Positions 1 to 6,574 of a DNA stretch of 10,976 bases are shown one piece after another. Made by a program: the position numbers and the translations under genes. The stretch's first letter is position 1; each line of letters opens with the position of its first letter. Under the pieces are notes generated by a model. It saw only the letters and a list, made by a program, of their open reading frames with translations. It made no database searches and had not been told where the DNA came from. The stretch comes from an uncultured Muribaculaceae bacterium (GTDB taxonomy: Bacteria; Bacteroidota; Bacteroidia; Bacteroidales; Muribaculaceae), in NCBI GenBank assembly GCA_947173755.1, contig CAMWGM010000036.1, positions 1 through 10,976 on the forward strand, written 5' to 3'.

Positions 1-819
1 GTCGGTGGCCGATCCTTTGTCCTTCCAGTTGTCGACAGTATAATAATGCACGGAAATACCGTCCATCATTCGGCCTGATTTCTTCATCAGAACATCGGTC
101 CAGTTGGTGTCGCTTCCGTTGGAGCCTGACGCGATCTTGAAAAGACGGTTGCCGGGATAGTTGCGGCAATAGGTGGCATACTGCCGGTAGATGTCGGCAT
201 AATATTCCGGAAGCATATTTCCGCCGCAGCCCCATGTTTCGTTTCCGATGCCGAGATATTTGAGATGCCAGGGTTTCTCGCGGCCGTTGGCCATGCGACG
301 GCGCGCCTGAGGGCCGTCGGGCGCGGTCATGTATTCAACCCATTCGTTGAGTTCCCTGACCGACCCCGAGCCGACATTTCCGGAAATGTAAGGCTCGACG
401 CCGAGCATTTCGCAGAGGTTCAGGAATTCGTGAGTGCCGAAAGAGTTATCCTCGACCACATTTCCCCAGTGAGTATTGACCATGCGGGGACGGTTTTCCT
501 TAGGCCCGACACCATCTTCCCAGTGATATTCGTCGGCGAAACATCCGCCTGGCCAGCGGAGCACCGGAACTTTCAGATCGCGGATAGCCTGAAGGACATC
601 GTTTCGATAACCGTCAGTGTTGGGAATGGGGGAGTCCTCTCCGACCCAAATACCTCCGTAGATACAACCTCCGAGATGTTCGGAAAACTGTCCGTAGATT
701 TCGGGAGTGATGATGGCGGCTGTGTCGGATGGCAGGAGTGTCACGTTGACGCTTTTCGTTGCGGCGAATGTGGTCGCGGCGACAGCCAGGGACAGGGCTA
801 TGTTGAAAAATCTTTTCAT
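1..819 (-). CDS. GH51 alpha-L-arabinofuranosidase, exported, 3' part cut off by window edge
   Basis: Reading the minus strand from an ATG at 819 gives 273 residues with no stop before the left edge; the end of the protein is missing. Residues 1-19 look like a signal peptide (charged MKRFF, hydrophobic core, likely cut after ATTFA), so the enzyme should act in the periplasm or at the cell surface. Family GH51 is recognised from the block FSEHLGGCIYGG (about 45-56), from VPVLRWPGGCFADEYHW (84-100) and from GIGNETWG (190-197), where Glu194 is the expected acid/base. The nucleophile glutamate would lie beyond the edge. The family removes alpha-L-arabinofuranosyl side groups from arabinoxylan or arabinan oligosaccharides. 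The start codon lies one base after the xylE stop (TGA-A-ATG), so it is probably the last known cistron of the xylose operon and translationally coupled. Whether arabinoxylan is the true substrate is inferred from context. Confidence 0.93.
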   Translation of the reverse strand, partial: MKRFFNIALSLAVAATTFAATKSVNVTLLPSDTAAIITPEIYGQFSEHLGGCIYGGIWVGEDSPIPNTDGYRNDVLQAIRDLKVPVLRWPGGCFADEYHWEDGVGPKENRPRMVNTHWGNVVEDNSFGTHEFLNLCEMLGVEPYISGNVGSGSVRELNEWVEYMTAPDGPQARRRMANGREKPWHLKYLGIGNETWGCGGNMLPEYYADIYRQYATYCRNYPGNRLFKIASGSNGSDTNWTDVLMKKSGRMMDGISVHYYTVDNWKDKGSATD

Positions 820-820
820 T

Positions 821-2332
821 TCAGTCGGTGATTGCATTGACATCCGTACGTTCATCGGCATCGCGTTTGCGCCACAGATTGGTCATATCTTCGAGAGTCT
901 TGCCCTTAGTCTCCGGCACGAGAGCGGCCACAAACCATGCAGCCACGATGCAGATGATGCCATAGAGGGCATAGACGAACATGTGGCCGAATTTGTCGCC
1001 CATCGTTCCGAGTTCCATGTTATACATCGGTACGAACGACGAGGAGACGATGAAGTTGAAGATCCACTGGAACGCAACTGCGATAGCGACGGCTGCCGAG
1101 CGGATGGTGTTGGGGAAAATCTCGGAGATGAGCACCCAGCAGATCGGTCCCCAGGAGAACATGAATGATGCCGAGTAGATCATGATCGAGACAACCGGCA
1201 CGACGGGAGCCACTTCGACCAGATTGCTCAGACAGACACCGAATGCGCCTATAGCCATTCCTATCGAGCCCCAGATGAGCAGCGGCTTGCGTCCGAGTTT
1301 CTCGACCGAGAAGACAGCAACAAGGGTGAAGGAGATGTTGACGATGCCCATGATGATGGTCTGCATCATCGGGTCGCCCATATTCATCGATTCAAAGATG
1401 CGGGGAGCATAGTAGAGGACAGCGTTGATACCGACGGCCTGCTGGAACACTGACAGCATAACACCGATGAATACCACCATGATGCCGAATGAGAAAAGAC
1501 GTTCGCTCTTGACTTCGGTGGTCTCCTTGATCTGCTGCAGGATCTCGCGTGCCTTGGCGATGCCGTTGATGTGGGCGAGAACCGAGAGAGCCTTCTCGTC
1601 GCGGCCGGTCAGGGCGAGATAGCGGGGTGACTCGGGAACGAGGCAGACGAGGATGGTGAAGACTCCGGCCACGAAAGCCTCTGAGCCGAACATGTAGCGC
1701 CAGCCGGTGCGGATGGTCCAGAGGTCAGACTGCGAACTGACCTGATAGACCGTCTCGCCGATTTTCTCGATGATGGGCTGGGTGTGCTCACCGAGTATGA
1801 GGAAGTTGACGAAATAGACTACCAACTGTCCGAAGATGATGGCAAACTGGTTCCACGACACGAGTGTGCCGCGCATGTTGGAAGGAGCGACTTCGGCGAT
1901 GTACATCGGACAGATGGCCGAGGCGAGTCCGACGCCGATGCCGCCTATGATGCGGTAGAAATTGAATGCTACGAGAAGTGAGGCGGTCGGAACTCCATGC
2001 TCGAAGAAGAGAAATTCGGGAGCATAACTGCCGAGAGCCGAGAGGAAAAAGAATACGCCTGCGATGGCGAGCGAGCGTTTACGCCCGAAAAAGGATGCGC
2101 AGAAGCCCGACAGAGCCGAGCCGATGATGCAGCCCAGAAGGGCAGAGGAAGAGGTGATGCCGTGGAGAGTGTCGGTATAGACGAAGTCTTTTGCTCCGAG
2201 AAAGAATGCCTGAAGACCTTTTTCGGCTCCCGAGATCACGGCAGTGTCATAGCCGAAGAGCAAGCCGCCGAGGACGGCTACGAGCACTATCGAAAAGAGA
2301 TAGATCTTGCTCCCGTTTTGGGGATAATTCAT
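821..2332 (-). CDS. xylE: D-xylose/H+ symporter, MFS sugar porter family (XylE-like)
   Basis: The 503-residue protein (E. coli XylE is 491) is an inner-membrane major facilitator with about twelve hydrophobic segments. It carries the sugar-porter signatures FGRKRS (82-87), PESPRYL (233-239), QQAVGINAVLYYAP (297-310), EKLGRKP (344-350) and PETKGKTLEDM (473-483). Residues that bind xylose in E. coli XylE have apparent equivalents here: Gln162, Gln297, Gln298, Asn303, Tyr307, Trp399, Gln422 and Trp423. The proton-coupling Asp27/Arg133 pair corresponds to Asp29/Arg127. This makes xylose uptake more likely than glucose or arabinose uptake. It lies downstream of xylA after a 97-base gap holding a strong hairpin, and its stop nearly touches the GH51 start. 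No clear Shine-Dalgarno sequence is visible, which is usual in Bacteroidetes. In Bacteroides the same function is often called xylT. Confidence 0.95.
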   Translation of the reverse strand: MNYPQNGSKIYLFSIVLVAVLGGLLFGYDTAVISGAEKGLQAFFLGAKDFVYTDTLHGITSSSALLGCIIGSALSGFCASFFGRKRSLAIAGVFFFLSALGSYAPEFLFFEHGVPTASLLVAFNFYRIIGGIGVGLASAICPMYIAEVAPSNMRGTLVSWNQFAIIFGQLVVYFVNFLILGEHTQPIIEKIGETVYQVSSQSDLWTIRTGWRYMFGSEAFVAGVFTILVCLVPESPRYLALTGRDEKALSVLAHINGIAKAREILQQIKETTEVKSERLFSFGIMVVFIGVMLSVFQQAVGINAVLYYAPRIFESMNMGDPMMQTIIMGIVNISFTLVAVFSVEKLGRKPLLIWGSIGMAIGAFGVCLSNLVEVAPVVPVVSIMIYSASFMFSWGPICWVLISEIFPNTIRSAAVAIAVAFQWIFNFIVSSSFVPMYNMELGTMGDKFGHMFVYALYGIICIVAAWFVAALVPETKGKTLEDMTNLWRKRDADERTDVNAITD

Positions 2333-2371
2333 GGTGTAAGGTGATGTTGAGACGGATTGTAATGAAGAAGT

Positions 2372-2417
2372 TGGAATTGAACGGCACTTCGGAACGATAA
2401 GGTGCCGTCCAATTCCA
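2372..2417 (-). promoter_or_regulatory. Intercistronic 16-bp RNA hairpin between xylA and xylE
   Basis: Two 16-base arms (2372-2387 and 2402-2417) are inverted copies with one difference, separated by a 14-base loop. In the minus-strand transcript, the direction of the operon, the single difference becomes a G-U wobble, so the stem pairs along its whole length; in the plus-strand transcript it would be an A-C mismatch. No run of T follows on either strand, so this is unlikely to be a simple intrinsic terminator. An mRNA processing, stability or attenuation element that sets xylA output against xylE output is a reasonable inference. Confidence 0.6.
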
Positions 2418-2431
2418 TATCAGGTCAGTGA

Positions 2432-3748
2432 TCAGACATACATGTTGAGGATAGCCTCATAGAGTTCCTGCTTGCCGGAGGTCTGTGCAGGTTCGCCCTT
2501 GGTCTTGGCATAGGCTACGACATCCTCGAGGGTGAGTTTGCCATCTTCGAATTCCTTGCCTTTGCCGCCGTCGAACGACGCATAGCGCTCCTTCTTCATA
2601 GCGGGAATTGCCGACTCGGTGAGGATGGCGGCAGCGCTTTCGAGAGCACGGGCCATAGCATCCATTCCTGCGATGTGGGCGATGAAGATATCCTCGAGAT
2701 CGGTGGAGTTGCGGCGGGTTTTGGCGTCGAAGTTGGTGCCTCCGTTGCCGAGGCCTCCGTTGCGGATGATCTCCATCATGGCCTGGGTGAGTTCATAATT
2801 GTCGATGGGGAACTGGTCGGTATCCCAGCCGTTCTGATAGTCGCCGCGGTTAGCGTCGATCGAGCCGAGCATGCCGTTGTCGACAGCCACGGCGAGTTCA
2901 TGCTCGAAGGTGTGGCCTGCGAGAGTGGCGTGGTTGACCTCGATGTTGAGTTTGAAATCCTTGTCGAGACCGTGAGCCTTGAGGAAACCGATGACGGTCT
3001 CCGAATCGACGTCATACTGATGCTTGGAGGGCTCCATGGGCTTGGGCTCGATGAGGAAGGTGCCGTCGAAACCCTGCGAACGGGCATAGTCGCGGGCCAT
3101 GCGGAGCATAGTGGCCAGATGTTCTTTCTCGCGCTTCTGGTCGGTGTTGAGGAGGCTCATGTAGCCTTCGCGACCGCCCCAGAAAACATAGTTCTTACCG
3201 CCGAGGGCTACAGTGGCGTCGATAGCGTTCTTGATCTGGACGGCAGCGCGGGCCACGACGTCGAAGTCGGGGTTGGTGGCAGCGCCGTTCATATAGCGGG
3301 CGTTCGAGAAGACGTTGGCTGTGCCCCAGAGGTTCTTGATGCCTGTGGCAGCCATTTTCTCCTTGAGATAAGCCACGATAGCCTTCATGTTGGCTTCATA
3401 TTCCTCGATTGAATCGGCTTCAGCAATGAGGTCGACATCATGGAAGCAGAAGTATTCGATGCCCATTTTCTGCATGAACTCGAAACCGGCGTCGGCTTTC
3501 TGCTTTGCGATCTCGAGGGGATCGGTGCCTTCGTTCCAGGGGAACTTCTTTGTGGTACCTCCGAACTGGTCGCCACCTTCGGCGCAGAGAGTGTGCCACC
3601 ATGCCATGGCAAACTTGAGCCATTCTTTCATAGGCTTGCCGAGCACGAGTTTGTCGGCGTCATAGTAGCGGTAGGCGAGGGGATTCTTGGAGTCTTTACC
3701 CTCAAACTTGATTTTACCGATGTTAGGGAAGTATTCTTTAACTGCCAT
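2432..3748 (-). CDS. xylA: Xylose isomerase (class II, long form)
   Basis: This cytoplasmic enzyme interconverts D-xylose and D-xylulose, the first step after uptake. At 438 residues it matches the class II length (E. coli 440), with the extra N-terminal segment. Active-site residues are all visible: the FCFHDVD block with His103 and Asp106, Glu234 and Lys236 in LIEPKPMEP, Glu270 and His273 in NIEVNHATLAGHTFEHE, Asp298, Asp309 and Asp311 in the SIDANRGDYQNGWDTDQFP region, and Asp341 in NFDAKTRRN. These supply the two divalent metal sites and the ring-opening base. The start ATG opens MAVKEYFPNIGKI, a typical N-terminus for this family in Bacteroidales. It lies 56 bases downstream of xylB with no Shine-Dalgarno sequence, and upstream of the hairpin that precedes xylE. 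Nothing suggests damage or an altered active site. Confidence 0.97.
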   Translation of the reverse strand: MAVKEYFPNIGKIKFEGKDSKNPLAYRYYDADKLVLGKPMKEWLKFAMAWWHTLCAEGGDQFGGTTKKFPWNEGTDPLEIAKQKADAGFEFMQKMGIEYFCFHDVDLIAEADSIEEYEANMKAIVAYLKEKMAATGIKNLWGTANVFSNARYMNGAATNPDFDVVARAAVQIKNAIDATVALGGKNYVFWGGREGYMSLLNTDQKREKEHLATMLRMARDYARSQGFDGTFLIEPKPMEPSKHQYDVDSETVIGFLKAHGLDKDFKLNIEVNHATLAGHTFEHELAVAVDNGMLGSIDANRGDYQNGWDTDQFPIDNYELTQAMMEIIRNGGLGNGGTNFDAKTRRNSTDLEDIFIAHIAGMDAMARALESAAAILTESAIPAMKKERYASFDGGKGKEFEDGKLTLEDVVAYAKTKGEPAQTSGKQELYEAILNMYV

Positions 3749-3804
3749 AATAAGGGGAAAAAGGATGTTTTATAGTTGTATATGGATTTTCAGAGAAAAG
3801 GTGG

Positions 3805-5289
3805 TCAGAGATTGGCGTTCAGACGTGACTTCCAGAGAGCATAAGCGTCGGCGTAGGCCTGCGCGTCTGCCTGACGGGGCTCGATCACTTCGATCTTTTC
3901 GAGAGAAGCGAAGGCTTCGTCGTTGTCGCGGTAGATTCCGGCTCCCATTCCGGCACCTTTCGCCGCACCTACCGAACCGTCGGTATCATAGAGTTCGATG
4001 GTGGCGCCGCTCACTCCGGCGAGGGTTTCGCGGAAGATGGGTGAAAGGAACATATTGGCATGACCGGCATGGATTTTCTTGAGTTGCATTCCCATCTGCT
4101 CCATGATCTCCATGCCATACATGAAGGAGAAGACGATCCCTTCCTGAACGGCACGCATCAGATGGCGGCGGTCATGAGTCAGGAAGTTGATGCCATGGAT
4201 CGAGGCGCCGGTCTCTTTGTTGCGGAGCACGCGCTCGGCTCCGTTGCCGAAGGGTATGATCGAGACACCCTCAGCGCCGATGGGGGCCTGCGAGGCAAGT
4301 TCGTTCATGCCGTTATAACTGATCGACTCGGGGGCGATGTTGCGTTTGCTCCATGAGTTGAGGATACCGGTGCCGTTGATGCACAGCAGGACGCCGAGAC
4401 GGTTGAGGTCGGAACTGTGGTTGACATGCGCGAAGGTGTTGACGCGACTCTGAGGATCATAGTTGATGTCGCCGAGCACGCCGTAGACCACTCCTGAGGT
4501 TCCTGCCGTCGACGCAACCTCGCCGGGATTGAACACGTTAAGCGACAGAGCATTGTTGGGCTGGTCGCCGGCGCGGTAACTGACGGGGGTGCCCTCGGCG
4601 AGTCCGAGTTCCTCGGCAGCCTTGCGTGTCACATGACCCTGTATGGAGAATGTCCCGACAATTTCAGGCAGGATCCCGGCCGGAAATCCGAGGTAGTCGA
4701 GCAGGAACGATGCGGGAGCATCGTTTTTAAAGTCCCAGAGCATCATCTCCGAAAGTCCTGACACGGTGGTGCAGATGCGGTCGGTGAGGCGCATGGCGAT
4801 GTAATCGCCCGGGAGCATTATCTTATAGATTTTCTCAAATGTCGCGGGCTCGTTATCCTTGACCCATTTGAGTTTTGTGGCGGTGAAGTTGCCGGGCGAG
4901 TTGAGGAGAGTGGACAGACAGGTCTCCTCGCCAAGATCGGAGAAAGCTTTCTCGCCATAGGGGACGCCGCGGCTGTCACACCAGATGCTGGCGGGACGGA
5001 GCGGCTGTCTGTCTTTGTCGACCATCACGAGGCCGTGCATCTGATAGGAGATGCCGATCGCCTTTATATCGGCCGGCGCTACTTTAGAAGAAGCGAGTAC
5101 GGAGGAGGTCACCGCTTTCAGGCAATCCCACCATTGCTCGGGGCGCTGCTCGGCCCATCCGGGACGGAGGGCAATGATCTCGGCCTCGGTCTTGGGATAG
5201 AAATCGGATGCGACGGTGCGCCCTGTCGCGGCGTCAACCAGACTTGCCTTGACAGACGAACTGCCTATGTCGTAACCAAGAAGATACAT
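3805..5289 (-). CDS. xylB: Xylulokinase (FGGY carbohydrate kinase)
   Basis: It phosphorylates D-xylulose with ATP to D-xylulose 5-phosphate, feeding the pentose phosphate pathway from the cytoplasm. The 494-residue protein has the two FGGY ribonuclease-H-fold halves. Visible motifs are GYDIGSSSVKASLVD at the N-terminus (phosphate loop, Asp7), ISYQMHGLVMVD (80-91), SIWCDSRG (101-108), RAGDQPNNA (239-247) with Asp242 as the expected catalytic base, STAGTSG (260-266) and the C-terminal adenosine-site stretch HAGHANMFLSPIFRETLAG followed by DTDGSVGAAKGAG. FGGY kinases vary in substrate; placement between the regulator and xylA decides for xylulose rather than ribulose or glycerol. The leader before the ATG at 5289 contains a purine-rich GAGAAAAG about 4 bases away and a candidate operator. 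It is separated by 73 AT-rich bases from the regulator stop. Confidence 0.95.
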   Translation of the reverse strand: MYLLGYDIGSSSVKASLVDAATGRTVASDFYPKTEAEIIALRPGWAEQRPEQWWDCLKAVTSSVLASSKVAPADIKAIGISYQMHGLVMVDKDRQPLRPASIWCDSRGVPYGEKAFSDLGEETCLSTLLNSPGNFTATKLKWVKDNEPATFEKIYKIMLPGDYIAMRLTDRICTTVSGLSEMMLWDFKNDAPASFLLDYLGFPAGILPEIVGTFSIQGHVTRKAAEELGLAEGTPVSYRAGDQPNNALSLNVFNPGEVASTAGTSGVVYGVLGDINYDPQSRVNTFAHVNHSSDLNRLGVLLCINGTGILNSWSKRNIAPESISYNGMNELASQAPIGAEGVSIIPFGNGAERVLRNKETGASIHGINFLTHDRRHLMRAVQEGIVFSFMYGMEIMEQMGMQLKKIHAGHANMFLSPIFRETLAGVSGATIELYDTDGSVGAAKGAGMGAGIYRDNDEAFASLEKIEVIEPRQADAQAYADAYALWKSRLNANL

Positions 5290-5305
5290 AATTCTTTTCT
5301 CAGGT

Positions 5306-5331
5306 CTAAAATACTATATAGGGACTATATA
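5306..5331 (-). promoter_or_regulatory. Candidate operator (dyad) and weak -7 element before xylB
   Basis: Bases 5315-5331 form TATATAG-GGA-CTATATA, an interrupted palindrome with 7-bp arms. On the minus strand it sits directly upstream of TATTTTAG (5313-5306), one base off the Bacteroidetes -7 consensus TAnnTTTG. No good -33 element is seen. The arrangement would suit repression of xylB and downstream genes by the neighbouring Nudix regulator, but the tract is very AT-rich and dyads arise easily there. Assignment is by inference only. Confidence 0.35.
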
Positions 5332-5362
5332 TTATATATTATTATATATTAATGTAACGGGA

Positions 5363-6076
5363 TTATCGGGTGGTGTTGTAGGCTTTACGGTCGAATTTGT
5401 AAAAACGGGCTGCCCGGTGAGCCACTCCCCGCTGCCGCTCTTCAAGCGGAACGACGTAGGGCATCTGTGCGATCTTCTTGTGGAAGTTCCTGACGTCGAG
5501 CGGACGCGAGTAGAGGATCTCACAAAGTGTGCGCAGTTGTGACGCGGTGAATTTTTTCGGGAGTAGTTCGAAGAGCATCGCGCGGTTTGTGTCGGCTTCA
5601 TGCCGTATAGCCTCGAGCGCGTCGGCGATGATGAGATTATGGTCGAACGCGAGTTGACCTACCTTGTCGACATCCACCCACTCAGCCACCAGGGGATTGA
5701 TGGTTCTCATCACTGAGGAATCGAGTTTAAGAATTGCGAAATATGCAATGGTGATGATGCGTTCCACGAGAGCCTGTTGCTCTTCCTGAAGCCATAACAC
5801 GTCGCGGGGATTGTCGGTGCGATGTTTTGAACCGAAGGCTTTAAACTGTTTGAGTGTGACATTTTTCACACCTGTGAGTGTCTGCAGTACTCTGGCGGCG
5901 GCCTCGTCGAGATCCTCGTCCTGATAGATGAGACTTCCGGGCAGTTTCATGTCGGCGAACGGGATGCCTTCGCTGTCGCGACCGTTGCGCTTCAAAAGAA
6001 GCACTTTGAGTCCGGTGCCGTCAAATCCGAAAAGGGCGCAGTCGATAGAAATGTGATGGTTGGCGAGTGGGGCCAT
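5363..6076 (-). CDS. xylR: Nudix-domain transcriptional regulator (NrtR-like), probable xylose regulator
   Basis: The protein has an N-terminal Nudix-fold domain (about residues 1-150) and a C-terminal winged-helix domain (about 172-233), with the typical LLPKKFTASQLRTLCEIL...RPLDVRNFHKKI pattern and a late G-x-A-H-R-A-A-R-F-Y-K-F block. This is the NrtR/AraR-type architecture used by Bacteroidetes for pentose control. The Nudix box region (47-70) keeps Gly47, Glu54, Arg62 and Gly69, but the catalytic glutamates of REUxEExGU are replaced (RVLQTLTG), so it is likely a non-catalytic sensor of a sugar or sugar phosphate. I chose the ATG at 6076 (237 residues, starting MAPLANHHISIDCALFGFDG) because homologues begin just before that block. 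An in-frame ATG at 6154 would add 26 residues without family character. It heads the xylB-xylA-xylE operon, which argues for XylR; AraR is the alternative, given the GH51 gene. The gene symbol is inferred from context. Confidence 0.85.
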   Translation of the reverse strand: MAPLANHHISIDCALFGFDGTGLKVLLLKRNGRDSEGIPFADMKLPGSLIYQDEDLDEAAARVLQTLTGVKNVTLKQFKAFGSKHRTDNPRDVLWLQEEQQALVERIITIAYFAILKLDSSVMRTINPLVAEWVDVDKVGQLAFDHNLIIADALEAIRHEADTNRAMLFELLPKKFTASQLRTLCEILYSRPLDVRNFHKKIAQMPYVVPLEERQRGVAHRAARFYKFDRKAYNTTR

Positions 6077-6171
6077 TGAAAGTGAAAGTGTATAGGCTCT
6101 CCCGGCGGGAAAGCATGGTATTATAATATAGGTGTAGGGGCTCCGTCGGGTCACGACGAAGTATGTCAGTG

Positions 6172-6203
6172 CAAATTTACAAATCTTTTTTTATTTCGCC
6201 AAG
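6172..6203 (-). promoter_or_regulatory. Bacteroidetes-type promoter for the regulator/xylose operon
   Basis: On the minus strand, TAAATTTG (6179-6172) matches the -7 consensus TAnnTTTG exactly. CTTG (6203-6200) resembles the -33 TTTG element and lies 20 bases upstream, within the usual spacing. Transcription would start near 6165, giving a leader of about 90 bases to the preferred ATG at 6076, or about 10 bases to the alternative ATG at 6154. The -33 element overlaps a dyad, so the promoter may be regulated. Confidence 0.6.
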
Positions 6204-6226
6204 CGAAAAAAGATGTTTTAAAACAT
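6194..6226. promoter_or_regulatory. Two adjacent palindromes, candidate operators
   Basis: TTTCGC-CAA-GCGAAA (6194-6208) has perfect 6-bp arms and overlaps the -33 element of the regulator promoter. Five bases further, ATGTTTTAAAACAT (6213-6226) is a perfect 14-bp palindrome. They lie between two divergent genes and could bind a regulator of either. The first has enough G and C to be unlikely by chance alone; the second is AT-rich and less certain. Neither resembles the dyad before xylB, so more than one protein may be involved. Confidence 0.4.
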
Positions 6227-6574
6227 TTATTTTTATATGTTTAGTTATCATACAATTAACAATAAGTCGGGGGATGCCAAGGAAAAATGAAGAAAAAAAT
6301 CAATATTTTTTCACCATTGATTAAACTTTTTGTGAGACGGCGTTGTTAGGAAGAAGGAAATCGACTTCACGGAGTCGGCGAAATCAGAAAACAAACAAAT
6401 TCAGAAAAATTAAGAAAAAATTTAAAGTTCACTCAACAATTTCTTTACTCCCGATGTTATAGCGACTGAAGGGTCACACGAACTCTTCGCTTCCACACAG
6501 GAAAGACATTAGTCGCGACATTCAAAAAATTTAAAACCAATAGGTCCAAACGTTACAACTAAAAAGAAAAAAAG
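6227..6574 (+). other. Intergenic region and long A-rich leader of the ompA-like gene
   Basis: About 350 bases carry no convincing gene. The stretch is rich in A and T, with many AAAA runs, and the last 15 bases before the ATG at 6575 are almost all A and G, a pattern seen before highly expressed Bacteroidetes genes that lack a Shine-Dalgarno sequence. I could not assign an ompA promoter with confidence: TATGTTTA (6236-6243) is one base off TAnnTTTG but lacks a good -33 partner. A small hairpin lies at 6362-6377 (CGACTT, CACG loop, GGAGTCG side). A 20-codon reading frame at 6287-6349 is discussed as a finding. A long 5' untranslated leader is the simplest reading. Confidence 0.5.

Noticed and set aside
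265..831. Plus-strand open frame of 188 codons opposite the GH51 gene
   Set aside because: It is a shadow frame: the minus strand encodes conserved GH51 motifs over the same bases, while the plus frame matches no family I recognise.
2675..3412. Plus-strand open frame of 245 codons inside xylA
   Set aside because: It lies antisense to a fully conserved xylose isomerase; its acidic, valine-rich composition is what the complementary codons produce.
6077..6154. ATG at 6154 as start of the Nudix regulator
   Set aside because: The added 26 residues look unlike the family's N-terminus and hold a palindromic AT-rich stretch better read as leader; it remains possible, since the predicted transcription start lies upstream of it.
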